Source: Marinomonas lutimaris (GTDB taxonomy: Bacteria > Pseudomonadota > Gammaproteobacteria > Pseudomonadales > Marinomonadaceae). Taken from it: a stretch of 64,000 bases of DNA. The notes beneath the pieces are model-generated. The model was not told the origin of the DNA, did no database searches, and saw nothing but the letters and a program-made list of their open reading frames with translations. Location: contig NZ_JAHLLW010000019.1 in assembly GCF_019426345.1 (NCBI RefSeq), positions 1 through 64,000 on the forward strand, given 5' to 3'. The position numbers and the translations under genes are program-made. Shown here in pieces: positions 17,537-27,839 of the stretch (within the stretch, counting starts at the first letter, position 1; each line of letters opens with the position of its first letter).

Positions 17537-19570
17537 ATGATTTCTGTTTTAAAAAAAGCCTCGTTACCAAAACAACTTAGTCTTGGTACATTTATTAGCA
17601 TTCTCGTTATATTCACTTTGGTTGTTTTTATTATTGATCGGTTATTTAGCTATCAAATCAATAATATAGTCAGTAGCCATCAACAAAAAGAAGCCGCTCT
17701 TGTGGCCGAGCAGCTTGAAAGTAAATATCAGCTTTTGAGCAAAACCGCTGATCGTTTTAGCCAAATTCTAGGAAACCAGCTTGAATCGATCACAATCGAT
17801 AATGAGCGAACTACGCTGATCAATAATCAGCAACTCCCTACTCTAACGCTGAATAATCAAGTTATCGGTGACAACGCGAAATTTCTAACCGACTTTGCTC
17901 GTTCTGCGCAGCTTGAAGCAAGTCTATTAGTAAAAACAACTCGAGGTTTGGTAAGAGTTAGCACAACATTAAAAGACCAAAATGGCCGAATAGCCTCAGG
18001 CAGTTCCGTTGACTCGCCTAATGCAATCAAAGCCTTACAAAGCAATACGACACAAGTCGGTCAAACACAACTGTGGAATAAGAGTTACATCAGCCATTAT
18101 GCAAATGTATCAGGTAAGCCAAACTTATTAATTGAACTGCTTATCCCTTACTCTGCTATTCTTGAATCATCTGCCAAATCTATTAATCAGATGCAATTTG
18201 GTAAAAGCGGTTACATTTATGTCACTGCGGCTGGGGATAATGAAGGAGATGTCCTTATTCACCCAAGCATGGCGGGAAAGAACCTCTATACAGCCTTCCC
18301 GCAGTTAAAAGATACCTTTAAGCAAATGTACCAAGCAGACAGCGGTATTGTATCTTATAGCCTACAAATTGCTGGTAAAGGCAACAAGGCACGCTCATCA
18401 AAAGCCGTTTTTCAACATGTAAAAGGCTGGAACTGGGTTGTGACTTTGAAATCCTATAACGATGAATATCAAGAAGAAATTCGAGGCATAATCTGGGATG
18501 TTGTCGGAATCTGCATGATCGCAGCCTTAGTACTAAGTCTTATGCTATGGGGATTCATCCGTTATTCATTAGCACCGTTAAAAGAAATTTCTTCTGCACT
18601 AGATCAATTAGGTAAAGGCAACCTGTCCTTCCGCTTCAAACACAAAAAAGACTCGGACAGTAAAAACGAAATTGATTTATTACAGAATGATTCCATACGC
18701 ATGCGTGATAGCTTAATTTCGCTTGTAAATACTATTTTGCACTCCAGCCAAGAATTACTAAAATCGACAGAAGGTATTTCAAACGCCAATAATGATTTAC
18801 GTATTAGTGCTAATAATAGTCAAGATTCTAGCGCTCAAGTGGGTTCAGCTATCACACAAATAGCCGCTTCTATTCAAGAAGTGGCTCAAAGCTCTAATCA
18901 GGTTTCAGAAGAATCGATTGCGGTGAGACAGCTTACGGAAGATGGCAACAACGCAGTCCAACAAGTTGAAAATACTGTTAGCGCACTTTCTTCGGCATTC
19001 AGCCAAGCATCGAACACAATTCAGGAAGTAGAAGAAAGTTCGAAGAACATTGGGGATGTTGTCACTGTCATCAGTAATATTGCTGAACAGACCAATTTGC
19101 TTGCCCTTAATGCCGCGATTGAAGCCGCACGAGCAGGTGAGCAAGGTCGTGGTTTTGCTGTCGTTGCCGATGAAGTACGTGTTCTTGCACAACGCACACA
19201 ACAATCTACCGAAGAAATCCGTAAAGTAGTTGAACAACTACAAAGCAATAGCCGTTCTGCAGTGAATGATATGGAACAAGGGCGTAACCAGGTCAACAAT
19301 AGCGTACAGCAAGCCAATTATGCTCATAGCCTTTTGGCAAAAATTTATCAGTCGATACAAAACGTTGAAATGGGCATAAACAATGTTGCCACTGCAACAG
19401 AAGAACAAAGTGTGGCCTCAACACAAATCAATCAAAACTCTGAAGAGCTTCAGCAGTCTGCTATTGCAACACTTGAACTTGCTAATATGTCACAGGAGCA
19501 TAGCCAACACATTCGTGAATTGGCCTCTCAGCTACAAAAAGACTTGGCGATCTTTACTTTGAAAAAATAG
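17537..19570 (+). CDS. Methyl-accepting chemotaxis protein with periplasmic Cache sensor
   Basis: The ATG preceded by AAGGA gives 677 residues; another in-frame ATG lies 24 bases upstream. Layout: cytoplasmic tip and first membrane helix (about residues 10-40), a periplasmic Cache domain of ~280 residues containing [18 protein letters not shown], a second membrane helix near 325-345, HAMP, then the signalling domain with the invariant hairpin [20 protein letters not shown]. No CheB/CheR-tethering pentapeptide is visible at the C-terminus. Ligand unknown. No chemotaxis genes are adjacent. Confidence 0.93.
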   Translation: MISVLKKASLPKQLSLGTFISILVIFTLVVFIIDRLFSYQINNIVSSHQQKEAALVAEQLESKYQLLSKTADRFSQILGNQLESITIDNERTTLINNQQLPTLTLNNQVIGDNAKFLTDFARSAQLEASLLVKTTRGLVRVSTTLKDQNGRIASGSSVDSPNAIKALQSNTTQVGQTQLWNKSYISHYANVSGKPNLLIELLIPYSAILESSAKSINQMQFGKSGYIYVTAAGDNEGDVLIHPSMAGKNLYTAFPQLKDTFKQMYQADSGIVSYSLQIAGKGNKARSSKAVFQHVKGWNWVVTLKSYNDEYQEEIRGIIWDVVGICMIAALVLSLMLWGFIRYSLAPLKEISSALDQLGKGNLSFRFKHKKDSDSKNEIDLLQNDSIRMRDSLISLVNTILHSSQELLKSTEGISNANNDLRISANNSQDSSAQVGSAITQIAASIQEVAQSSNQVSEESIAVRQLTEDGNNAVQQVENTVSALSSAFSQASNTIQEVEESSKNIGDVVTVISNIAEQTNLLALNAAIEAARAGEQGRGFAVVADEVRVLAQRTQQSTEEIRKVVEQLQSNSRSAVNDMEQGRNQVNNSVQQANYAHSLLAKIYQSIQNVEMGINNVATATEEQSVASTQINQNSEELQQSAIATLELANMSQEHSQHIRELASQLQKDLAIFTLKK

Positions 19571-19598
19571 ACAGTTTTAAATAATCCTTCGTTGGCAC

Positions 19599-19637
19599 TT
19601 CCTTGTGGTCACAGTATGATAATGCGACCACAAGGAA
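19599..19637 (+). promoter_or_regulatory. Hairpin covering the tmcA ribosome-binding site
   Basis: TTCCTTGTGGTC (19599-19610) and GACCACAAGGAA (19626-19637) are perfectly complementary over 12 bp with a 15-base loop. The 3' arm contains the AAGGA that best serves as the tmcA ribosome site, so folding would hide it. The same stem followed by ATTTTATTTAT could instead, or also, terminate the chemoreceptor transcript. Confidence 0.6.
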
Positions 19638-19648
19638 ATTTTATTTAT

Positions 19649-21754
19649 ATGTCTGACAACCACCGCCATTGTTTTATTTTAAAGGGCTCGCCTAGCGAGG
19701 TTTTATCAGACTTTCTTCGTCTGTGTGAAAATTTCTCCACACCGCTTATTACTGCTCATGATGTGAGCCAATATGACGAGCTGCTCGTTCCATCGCTAAA
19801 AACAAAACAATTTAAAACCTGTTCTTTTAAACAAACCCGACAAGAACTCGGCAGTAGCTATGACGCAGTTTTAGTGGATTTAACTCAAGGAGTCTCAGCC
19901 AGTGCCCTAGCTATTGTATCGGGTACAGTTCGTGGCAATGGCCTTTTCGCTATTGTTTTACCAAACGAAGATTGGTTGAAAATGGCCGATCAAGAGCTAT
20001 CTCGTTACTTGCCTTGGCCTTATGAGCCTGAACAAGTGACATCGCACTTTAAACATTACCTGCTCGATAAATTACAAGACGCGACATCACCTTTTAAATT
20101 ATTACTCTCTGGCAAGAATAAAAAACACAGCGTAAATCCGTTACCGACTTTAAAACCAATAGAACCTAACGCGCAGCTAACCCAAGAGCAAGCTGAAGCT
20201 CAGTCGTGTTTATTTGCCGAACAGGCTAAATCTTATGTATTAATTGCACCAAGAGGTCGAGGCAAATCCACCTTATTGGGTGACAGTTTGGCTAAGCTGC
20301 TCAAAGCAGGAAAACGTGTGGCAATCACCGCGCCGAATCAAGAGGCGATTGTGAGTCTAAAGGCTCGCTTTGAACAAGTTATTGATCAAGATAAAATAAC
20401 GCTGCCTTTTTTCGCACCTGATGTTCTGGTAAGCGACTCAACTCACTGGGATTTTCTCTTTATTGATGAAGCGTCAATGATTCCTTTACCTTTGCTCATG
20501 GCGCTAAATGAAAAAGCCGAGCATTGTCTTTTTAGTACTACAGACTATGGCTATGAAGGCGCTGGTAAGGGCTTCGGCATTCGCTTTTGCCACTACTTAG
20601 AATCACAGAAAACCACCAAAGCATTGACTCTGCAGCAGCTGACGTTAAGCCAACCCATTCGATGGGGGGGAAATGACCCACTCGAAAACTGGATCAATGA
20701 TTGCTTCTTTTTAGCAACGCCTGAACCTAGCTCTGAAATATCAAATAGTGTTGATAAAGACATAATTAAGCAGACTGAATTTAAACAGCTTGCTGGAGCA
20801 GATTGGTTAGAGAACGCAAACTTGCTCGCCGATACTTTTCAACTATTGGTCAGTGCCCATTATCAAACCTCACCTGACAACTTGCGCTGGGTGTTAGACG
20901 ATCCTTCTGTATCGACCTACATTTCTACCTTAGGAAACAAAACGCAAAGCGTTACCGTTATTACTGAAGAAGGCAACCTGCCAAACGCACTCTGCCAAGA
21001 AGTCATGCAAGGAAAACGTAGACCAAGAGGCCATTTAGTGCCGCAATCTCTGCTTGCTCACGAAGGCATCGAAAACGCTGGGCAGTACTGTTACTGGCGT
21101 ATTAGCCGAATTGCGACCGAGCAAAGCCAACAAAATAAAGGTTTGGCTAGTCAACTACTTACGCATATAGAAAAAGAAGCCAATGACCATTGCGACTTTC
21201 TATGCACAAGTTTTGCAGCGACTCCCGATGTCGTATCATTTTGGCTAAAGAATGGTTACTTACCCATTCGTTTAGGAACAAGCAAAGACCAAGCCAGTGG
21301 CAGCTACTCTTTGATGATGGTAAAACCAATGACAGAACATGCGACTAAGTTAGCTGTCGCATGGCAGGCTCGTTTTATCGAACAATTTCTACTTAACTTG
21401 CTACTACAATATGCCGACTTATCCACCGATTTGGTTATGCTTATTTTAGGTCAAAAGCATTATCAACAAAACGAACTTCCAGCACTCGCTCAGCTGTCAC
21501 AAAAAGATCTGCAAGATATAGCGCTATTTGTAGAGCATCATCGTCAACTTGACAGTATCCGCTCAGTTTTCCTCAAGGCGACACTGTCTCTTGCCTTAAC
21601 TAGCAAGTTAACGTCTCACGACCCAACGCATCGACTATTAATAGAAGCCGCTTTAGGCCGTAATACCGATCAGACTCGCCAAAAAGCGCAATTATCTGGC
21701 AAAAAAGCCATGCACCAAACCTTCAAAAGACTTTTAGCACAAACTCTCAAGTAA
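19649..21754 (+). CDS. tmcA: tRNA(Met) cytidine acetyltransferase
   Basis: TmcA makes N4-acetylcytidine at the wobble base of elongator tRNA-Met using acetyl-CoA and ATP. From the chosen ATG the protein is 701 residues: an N-terminal DUF1726-type domain, a RecA-like helicase module with Walker A APRGRGKST (about residue 200) and DEAS (about 272), a GNAT domain around RISRIATEQSQQNKGLASQLL (about 485-505), and a C-terminal tRNA-binding tail. Earlier in-frame ATGs fall inside a hairpin and would extend a family-atypical leader. Confidence 0.93.
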   Translation: MSDNHRHCFILKGSPSEVLSDFLRLCENFSTPLITAHDVSQYDELLVPSLKTKQFKTCSFKQTRQELGSSYDAVLVDLTQGVSASALAIVSGTVRGNGLFAIVLPNEDWLKMADQELSRYLPWPYEPEQVTSHFKHYLLDKLQDATSPFKLLLSGKNKKHSVNPLPTLKPIEPNAQLTQEQAEAQSCLFAEQAKSYVLIAPRGRGKSTLLGDSLAKLLKAGKRVAITAPNQEAIVSLKARFEQVIDQDKITLPFFAPDVLVSDSTHWDFLFIDEASMIPLPLLMALNEKAEHCLFSTTDYGYEGAGKGFGIRFCHYLESQKTTKALTLQQLTLSQPIRWGGNDPLENWINDCFFLATPEPSSEISNSVDKDIIKQTEFKQLAGADWLENANLLADTFQLLVSAHYQTSPDNLRWVLDDPSVSTYISTLGNKTQSVTVITEEGNLPNALCQEVMQGKRRPRGHLVPQSLLAHEGIENAGQYCYWRISRIATEQSQQNKGLASQLLTHIEKEANDHCDFLCTSFAATPDVVSFWLKNGYLPIRLGTSKDQASGSYSLMMVKPMTEHATKLAVAWQARFIEQFLLNLLLQYADLSTDLVMLILGQKHYQQNELPALAQLSQKDLQDIALFVEHHRQLDSIRSVFLKATLSLALTSKLTSHDPTHRLLIEAALGRNTDQTRQKAQLSGKKAMHQTFKRLLAQTLK

Positions 21755-21755
21755 A

Positions 21756-21777
21756 AATGGGTGATTAACCACCCATT
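21756..21777 (+). terminator. Possible terminator hairpin after tmcA
   Basis: AATGGGTG and CACCCATT form an 8-bp stem two bases after the tmcA stop. The downstream T-run is poor, so termination efficiency is uncertain. Confidence 0.4.
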
Positions 21778-22024
21778 AAGAATTTACCCATGTGTGTAAT
21801 CCCCCCTATTAAATCACCAGCATAAAGTATTAAGCAAACCCACAAAATAAAATTATTGTTAAAAATCAATAATTTAATAAAAACATAAAGACTTGGCATA
21901 GATTGTGTAAACAGTATGGATAGCACCACCTGTTTTGCTTTGTCTGCCGCTGATGAAAAATCAGAAAAAATCAGGCTAAAAATCAGGTAAACAATAATAA
22001 TTCAGTTTTTGGAGTCTTATAAAA

Positions 22025-23017
22025 ATGAAAAAAATCAGCCTTGCTCTAACATCTTTAGCAGTTGCTCTTTCTGCTAGCACAGCGATTGCAAACTGTGATC
22101 CAGGTGAGCGTGTTGTCAAATTCAGCCACGTAACAGGTGGTACGACTCACCCTAAAGTGGTTGCAGCGAATAACTTCGCAGAACGTGTAAACAAAGAAAT
22201 GAATGGTAAATTGTGTGTTGAGGTTTTCCCTAACTCCACGCTATTTGGTGATTCAAAAGAACTTGAAGCCTTACTTTTAGGCGACGTGCAACTGCTTGCT
22301 CCATCTCTTTCTAAGTTCGGTTCTTACACTGATAAATATGGCGTGTTTGACCTTCCTTTCATCTTTAAAGACATGGACCATGCTATCCGCTTCACCAAAA
22401 CACCTGAAGGCAAAAAACTGCTTACCGAAATGGATGATTACGCAGGCTTTGTTGGTTTAGGTTACTGGATGTCTGGTATGAAATACTTTTCTGCCAACAA
22501 ACCACTTTTGGTTCCTAGCGATGCCAAAGGGTTGAAATTCCGTGTACAAACGTCTGATGTTGCAAAACAAATGATCGCGGCGATGGGCGCGTCTCCTCAA
22601 GCAATGGCGTTCTCTGAAGTATACGGCGCCTTGCAAACTGGCGTTGTAGATGGTCAAGAAAACACTTGGTCAAACATCTACACGAAAAAATTCTACGAAG
22701 TTCAAGACAGCACAACCGATACTAACCATCAGTTGTTGGCTTACTTGTTCATGACGTCTTCTGAATTCTTAAAGAGCTTATCTCCGGAAGACCGCGCTCA
22801 ATTCACTCAAATTGCGGATGAAGTTACACAAGAAGCTAACTTGAGTGTTAAAGCTGCGGAAGAAGAAAACCGTCAAAACATTCTTAAAGCTGGCGGTAAG
22901 ATAAATACGCTTACTCCAGAGCAACGCAAAGAATGGGTCGACACAATGAAGCCTGTTTGGAAGCAATTTGAAAGCTACATCGGTAAAGATTTGATTAACG
23001 CTGCTGCTGGCGCGTAA
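22025..23017 (+). CDS. dctP: TRAP transporter substrate-binding protein, C4-dicarboxylate DctP type
   Basis: A periplasmic solute receptor of 330 residues with a cleaved signal peptide (MKKISLALTSLAVALSASTA). The DctP fold is marked by KFSHVTGGTTHPK, FRVQTSDVAKQMIAAMGASPQAM carrying the conserved carboxylate-binding Arg, and the VVDGQENTWSNIY loop. It heads a dctPQM unit. The sequence sits nearest the malate/fumarate/succinate receptors, and a DctBD pair exists 10 kb away, both fitting C4-dicarboxylate uptake. Substrate inferred, not proven. Confidence 0.88.
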   Translation: MKKISLALTSLAVALSASTAIANCDPGERVVKFSHVTGGTTHPKVVAANNFAERVNKEMNGKLCVEVFPNSTLFGDSKELEALLLGDVQLLAPSLSKFGSYTDKYGVFDLPFIFKDMDHAIRFTKTPEGKKLLTEMDDYAGFVGLGYWMSGMKYFSANKPLLVPSDAKGLKFRVQTSDVAKQMIAAMGASPQAMAFSEVYGALQTGVVDGQENTWSNIYTKKFYEVQDSTTDTNHQLLAYLFMTSSEFLKSLSPEDRAQFTQIADEVTQEANLSVKAAEEENRQNILKAGGKINTLTPEQRKEWVDTMKPVWKQFESYIGKDLINAAAGA

Positions 23018-23185
23018 TCCATTTTTATCCCGCAGTGAGCTGATCTTAACGGGTCAGCTCTTGTGGTTTTATCCTGTGCTTTCTTGATCCGCAATCTCTC
23101 TTCTGCGATTGACCCTAGAACCTACAAGACTCGCCACAAAGCTGCACTTTAACTTGTTCTGGTCCACTTAGTTAAGGAGACCCCC

Positions 23186-23863
23186 ATGGCACATTGGCCG
23201 CATCTTTACTTACTTATTTTTATTATTGTTCTTTGGCTATTAGAGAAACGCTTCCCCAAAGTCATGGAACGAGCTGAAGAAAACCTACTGATCATCGTTA
23301 TTTCCTCCATCATGGCGGTATCGTTCGGACAGGTTATTGCTCGTTATGGGTTTAACACTGGTTGGGACGCTGCGCTTGAATTCAATACAGTCGCCTTCTC
23401 TTGGTTGATTCTATTAGGCATGAGTTACGGTATCAAAACGGGCCTTCACCTGGGCGTCGACATTGTTCTCAATGCCGTACCAAAACGCATCACCAAAGCC
23501 TTGTCTTTATTCGGTGCTGCAGCGGCCATGCTTTACGGACTTATCCTTCTCGACTCTACTTGGTTGGCAATGCTTGGAGTAGACGTTAGCGGTGGTGCAA
23601 TCGAATACTGGCTGAAGATGTTCAAAATTGGCATAGGTTCAGAAGAACTTCGTTACCCTGAATTTGTACAAGAAATGTTTGGTTTACGCCCTCGCGTTCA
23701 CCGCTGGATTGTTCTTGTTATCCTGCCAATCAGCTTGGCTCTACTTTCTTATCGTTCTTTGCAAGCATTCATCGATATTGCCCGCGGTAAACGCGACATG
23801 TTGATCAGTGGCCATGAGGCACAAGATCTTGTTAAAGAAAACCAAAACGTCTTGAAAGACTAG
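23186..23863 (+). CDS. dctQ: TRAP transporter small permease, DctQ type
   Basis: A 225-residue membrane protein with four predicted helices, including the NTVAFSWLILLGMSYGIKTGLHLGVD core of DctQ proteins. It is longer than most (usually 160-200 residues) because of an extended loop around GGAIEYWLKMFKIGIGSEELRYPEF between the third and fourth helices. Located 168 bp after dctP and 15 bp before dctM. It scaffolds the large permease. Confidence 0.88.
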   Translation: MAHWPHLYLLIFIIVLWLLEKRFPKVMERAEENLLIIVISSIMAVSFGQVIARYGFNTGWDAALEFNTVAFSWLILLGMSYGIKTGLHLGVDIVLNAVPKRITKALSLFGAAAAMLYGLILLDSTWLAMLGVDVSGGAIEYWLKMFKIGIGSEELRYPEFVQEMFGLRPRVHRWIVLVILPISLALLSYRSLQAFIDIARGKRDMLISGHEAQDLVKENQNVLKD

Positions 23864-23878
23864 CGCAGGAGCGTCATT

Positions 23879-25492
23879 GTGGAATCACTTATTCTATTTT
23901 CATTGGTAATCGTCCTGCTATTTGTCGGTTTACCCGTTGGTATTTGTTTGGGCTTGTCGTCCATACTATTTATTACCTTTTTCTCACACGACTCTTTGTC
24001 GTCTGTGGCTATTTCTCTGTTTGGGGCTGGTCAGCATTATACTTTGTTGGCTATCCCGTTTTTCATCATTGCATCGTCCTACATGTCGACTGGCGGCGTA
24101 GCGAAGCGTTTGATTAACTTTGCGATTGCCAGTGTTGGTCACTTCCGTGGTGGCTTGGCAATGGCATCGGTATTGGCTTGTATGATGTTCGCCGCCTTAT
24201 CTGGATCTTCTCCAGCAACGGTTGTGGCTATCGGCACTATTGCCATTGCTGGTATGACTCAAGTGGGTTACTCAAAAGAATTTGCAGCAGGTATCATTGC
24301 CAACGCAGGTACTTTGGGGATTTTGATTCCGCCTTCTATCGTAATGGTGGTGTATGCCGCATCCGTTGACGTGTCTGTTGGTCGTATGTTCTTGGCGGGG
24401 GTTATCCCGGGCTTGATGGCTGGTGGTATGTTGATGTTAGCAATTTATGTGGTTGCACGTATCAAAAAACTACCCGCTGAAGAATGGAAAGGCTTTGGCA
24501 ACTTAGTTCGTGGTGGTAAAGAAGCAGGCTGGGGCTTGTTCCTTGTCGTGATCATCATGGGTGGTATTTATGGTGGTGTATTCACGCCAACAGAAGCCGC
24601 TGTTGTCGCTGCTGTTTACTCTATGTTTATCGCTTTGTTTGTTTACCGCGACATGGGTCCATTAAAAGGCAAAACATGGACGAACGACAACGATGCTCCG
24701 CACGCTCGTGTTGGTTTTAACGGTACGGTTTATGGCGTGTCTTTCTTCCTAGTATGGGAAATCATGTCATTCTTTATCTTCGCAGACAGCGAAACGGTGA
24801 CTGGTGGTGATCGCGCACTTTGGGGTGCGATTATGTCCGTTGTCTTGGCTATTTTCTATGTTTATAAGCGCTCTAGCAAAATAGAAGAATCTGTCGGTGC
24901 TTGTTTGGCTGCTGGCGTACCTATTTGGGGCCGTAATTTGTCCATGATGCTACGTGGCTTTTTCCCTTCTTTGTTTGGTGAAGAATCTCGTAAGGTAATG
25001 CTTGAAGGCACAAAAACAACCATCATGCTGATGTTTATCATCGCCAACGCATTGTTGTTTGCTCACACCTTATCTGCTGAACGCATTCCACAAATGATCA
25101 CTGAGTGGATGCTTGGTGTTGGTTTTAACTGGTTCACTTTCCTCATCGCAGTAAATATCTTATTGTTGATCGGCGGTCAGTTCATGGAACCATCTGGTCT
25201 ATTGGTTATTGTAGCGCCAGTGGTATTCCCGATTGCCATGGAGCTAGGGGTTGATCCAATTCACCTTGGTATCATCATGGTCGTAAACATGGAAATCGGT
25301 ATGATCACACCGCCAATTGGTTTAAACCTGTTTGTTACATCCGGTATTACAGGTATGAGCTTGGCCCGTGTAGTGAAAGCCGCTATGCCGTTTGTATTGG
25401 TATTAATGGTGTTCTTGGTGATGGTAACTTACATTCCTGCACTATCTACTGCGTTACCGTACAGCATCATGGGGCCAGAAATCGTTCAATAA
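23879..25492 (+). CDS. dctM: TRAP transporter large permease, DctM type, with enlarged central region
   Basis: The sodium-coupled transport subunit. It starts at GTG after CAGGAG. N-terminal half (ALSGSSPATVVAIGTI, GILIPPSIVMVVYA) and C-terminal half (GQFMEPSGLLVIVAPVVFPIA, GMITPPIGLNLFVTS) are canonical. At 537 residues it exceeds the typical ~427 because about 110 residues with one or two extra hydrophobic helices are inserted around residues 255-365. A strong terminator follows. Confidence 0.9.
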   Translation: MESLILFSLVIVLLFVGLPVGICLGLSSILFITFFSHDSLSSVAISLFGAGQHYTLLAIPFFIIASSYMSTGGVAKRLINFAIASVGHFRGGLAMASVLACMMFAALSGSSPATVVAIGTIAIAGMTQVGYSKEFAAGIIANAGTLGILIPPSIVMVVYAASVDVSVGRMFLAGVIPGLMAGGMLMLAIYVVARIKKLPAEEWKGFGNLVRGGKEAGWGLFLVVIIMGGIYGGVFTPTEAAVVAAVYSMFIALFVYRDMGPLKGKTWTNDNDAPHARVGFNGTVYGVSFFLVWEIMSFFIFADSETVTGGDRALWGAIMSVVLAIFYVYKRSSKIEESVGACLAAGVPIWGRNLSMMLRGFFPSLFGEESRKVMLEGTKTTIMLMFIIANALLFAHTLSAERIPQMITEWMLGVGFNWFTFLIAVNILLLIGGQFMEPSGLLVIVAPVVFPIAMELGVDPIHLGIIMVVNMEIGMITPPIGLNLFVTSGITGMSLARVVKAAMPFVLVLMVFLVMVTYIPALSTALPYSIMGPEIVQ

Positions 25493-25526
25493 CAATTTCT
25501 ACCTCAATACAGAAAATCAAGTTTAG

Positions 25527-25548
25527 CGCCCCTCGGGGCGTTTTTTTT
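25527..25548 (+). terminator. Intrinsic terminator of the dctPQM operon
   Basis: CGCCCC and GGGGCG form a G+C-rich stem with a two-base loop, followed by eight consecutive T residues. Canonical. Confidence 0.93.
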
Positions 25549-25728
25549 GCGTTGTTAACTATAAAGAGCGCTATAAAAAACGTGATAAAGAATGCACGAT
25601 AGATAAATTAGACGCTCAATATCCCCCCATAATATTGGGGTGAACATTGAGCGACTAAGGATAGGGAAAGCAGGATTTAACAGACAATCAGATAGGTCGA
25701 GGTATTACTAAGTTATTCGCCTTCGAAA

Positions 25729-26526
25729 TCATTTATCTTCAAAGTGACCTGCCGTCGCAAAGACACCACCTTGGTAAAGCAACACAGGATCATCTGTAGG
25801 TAAAAGGGGATCATTGCGCAATACCTCCTCTTCAAAATCAGCCGAAGAATCTTTCGGCTGCCATCCGATAAAGTTAGCATGGCTATTATCCCACCATGAC
25901 CAAGGGTTATCAGACGCACCGTAAATAATCGTACAGCCCAGTCGATTTACTGCGTATACTTTTTTTATCAACCCAGCCAGATCACCTTCACTTAACCAAG
26001 TTGATAACATGCGACGATTCACTGGTTTCGGCAAACAGCTGCCAATTCGAACCAAGGCAGATTCAATTCCGAACTTATCAAAGTGATATTGAGCGATTAA
26101 TTCACCGAAGCCTTTTGAAACACCATATAAGCTATCAGGGCGCATTGGGCTTTTATCATCCAAACGCTCTTCACGAGAATGAAAGCCAACAAGATGATTT
26201 GAACTAGCAAAAACAATCCGCTTCACGCCCTGCTGACGAGCCGCTTCATAAATATGGTAAACGCCTTTGAGGTTACCATTCATGATACTTTCAAAGGTCC
26301 CCTCAACAGACACACCACCTAGATGAATAATGCCATCACAACCTTTTACAAGCTCTAAAACTGACTCCAAATCCCCTAAATCGCAAGCCACAAAAGACTC
26401 GCCTTTATTTAAATCCTTGATCGGCACGATATCGGACAACACAAGCTCTTCGGCCCAGCCTGCTAACGCTTTTCGCATTGCCGAGCCAAGAGTGCCAGCG
26501 GCCCCCGTTAATAAAACACGTTTCAT
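25729..26526 (-). CDS. udh: Uronate dehydrogenase, NAD-dependent
   Basis: Udh oxidises glucuronate or galacturonate to the aldarolactone, entry to oxidative hexuronate breakdown. The ATG after GAGGAG gives 265 residues, the length of the Agrobacterium enzyme as I recall it. Seen: Rossmann loop LLTGAAGTLGSAMR at the N-terminus, SSNHLVG, and catalytic YGVSK. The C-terminal YGASDNPWSWWDN segment is characteristic of uronate dehydrogenases. It is the last gene of a TRAP operon whose receptor is uronate-like. An NAD-dependent epimerase of other specificity is the main alternative. Confidence 0.85.
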   Translation of the reverse strand: MKRVLLTGAAGTLGSAMRKALAGWAEELVLSDIVPIKDLNKGESFVACDLGDLESVLELVKGCDGIIHLGGVSVEGTFESIMNGNLKGVYHIYEAARQQGVKRIVFASSNHLVGFHSREERLDDKSPMRPDSLYGVSKGFGELIAQYHFDKFGIESALVRIGSCLPKPVNRRMLSTWLSEGDLAGLIKKVYAVNRLGCTIIYGASDNPWSWWDNSHANFIGWQPKDSSADFEEEVLRNDPLLPTDDPVLLYQGGVFATAGHFEDK

Positions 26527-26551
26527 TGATAACTCCTCAACTCTTTGATCT

Positions 26552-27838
26552 TTAAAGACCATTAATCCAATTAGGTAAGGTCATAGATACTGCTGGAACA
26601 AAAGTCACTAGCATTAGGGCCGCTAAAATCGCCAAATAAAATGGCCAAATGGTTTTAACCGCTTTTTGGATCGACACACCACCAATCGCACAGCCGACGA
26701 ATAGACATCCACCAACCGGAGGCGTACATAGCCCTAATCCTAAATTCATCATCAACATCACACCAAAGTGAATAGGATCCATGCCAAGGCCAAGCGCGAC
26801 AGGTAAAAAGATAGGTGTACAGATTAAAATCAGTGCTGCCATGTCCATTATCATGCCCAGTAAAAGCAGGATAAGATTCATCATCAGCAAGATAACAATA
26901 GGATTATCAGAAATAGACGTCAGTGTTGTCGCCAGCACTTTTGGCACTTCATACAAGGCCAACATGTAACCAAATGCAGATGCACAGCCGACTAGAATCA
27001 TGACCAGCCCTGTTGTTCTTACAGAGCGCACCACGGCAATCCAAAAGTCTCTAAGACTTAAAGATCGATACACAAATCCTGTAATAATAATGGCGTATAT
27101 CGCACCAATAGCACCGGATTCGGTAACCGTAAACACACCAGACAATGCGCCACCAACCACGATAATTGCCGTAATTAAACCTGGGAAAGAAGCTAAAAAA
27201 GCAAAGAAGATCACCTTATAACCCGCAAATTCTTCGGTTGGAAAATTCTTACGAATCGCAATCCAACGCGCCACCAACCCCAAGAAAAAGCACATCAAAA
27301 TCCCAGGTATAACACCAGCCATAAATAAGCTAGCAACCGACATTCCACCACCAGCGGCTACAACATACAAAATCATATTGTGACTTGGCGGAATCATAAT
27401 GCCAGCAATCGAAGAAGTGACCGTTACGTTAACAGCATAATCATCATCGTAACCTTTCTCTTTCATCACTGGGATTAACAAAGACCCTAATGCAGAAACA
27501 TCCGCAACAGCAGAACCAGAAATGCCACCAAACAACATGCTTGAGAACACATTCACCTGACCTAAACCACCACGCATCCAGCCGACAGCCGAGGAAGCAA
27601 GACGAATCAAACGCGCCGCAATACCGCCATGCAACATTAGCTCACCGGCAAAAATAAAAAACGGAATCGCAAGCAAAGAAAAGGTAGAGGTTCCAGCTAC
27701 AATACGCTGAAAGCCAATCATTAAAGGCAAGCCTTCATACCAAAAAGCCGAGATAGCAGCCATCCCTAAAGCAAACGCGACAGGAACACCAATGAAAGTT
27801 AGTAATGCAAACAAACCAAGTAAAATAGCCAGTCCCAT
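26552..27838 (-). CDS. TRAP transporter large permease, probable uronate transporter
   Basis: A 428-residue DctM-type permease of standard length with about 12 membrane helices: FAGELMLHGGIAARLI near the start, SSMLFGGISGSAVADVSALGSLLIP, MIPPSHNMI, and CTPPVGGCLFVGCAIGG near the end. Its ATG follows the stop of the small-permease gene by one base, with AGGGGA as ribosome site inside the upstream gene, so the two are translationally linked. udh follows after 25 bp. Confidence 0.92.
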   Translation of the reverse strand: MGLAILLGLFALLTFIGVPVAFALGMAAISAFWYEGLPLMIGFQRIVAGTSTFSLLAIPFFIFAGELMLHGGIAARLIRLASSAVGWMRGGLGQVNVFSSMLFGGISGSAVADVSALGSLLIPVMKEKGYDDDYAVNVTVTSSIAGIMIPPSHNMILYVVAAGGGMSVASLFMAGVIPGILMCFFLGLVARWIAIRKNFPTEEFAGYKVIFFAFLASFPGLITAIIVVGGALSGVFTVTESGAIGAIYAIIITGFVYRSLSLRDFWIAVVRSVRTTGLVMILVGCASAFGYMLALYEVPKVLATTLTSISDNPIVILLMMNLILLLLGMIMDMAALILICTPIFLPVALGLGMDPIHFGVMLMMNLGLGLCTPPVGGCLFVGCAIGGVSIQKAVKTIWPFYLAILAALMLVTFVPAVSMTLPNWINGL

Positions 27839-27839
27839 G

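Noticed and set aside
21893-21909. Possible sigma54 promoter before dctP (TTGGCATA then GTGTA).
   Set aside because: The -12 element reads GT instead of the nearly invariant GC, so the match is too weak to report as a promoter.
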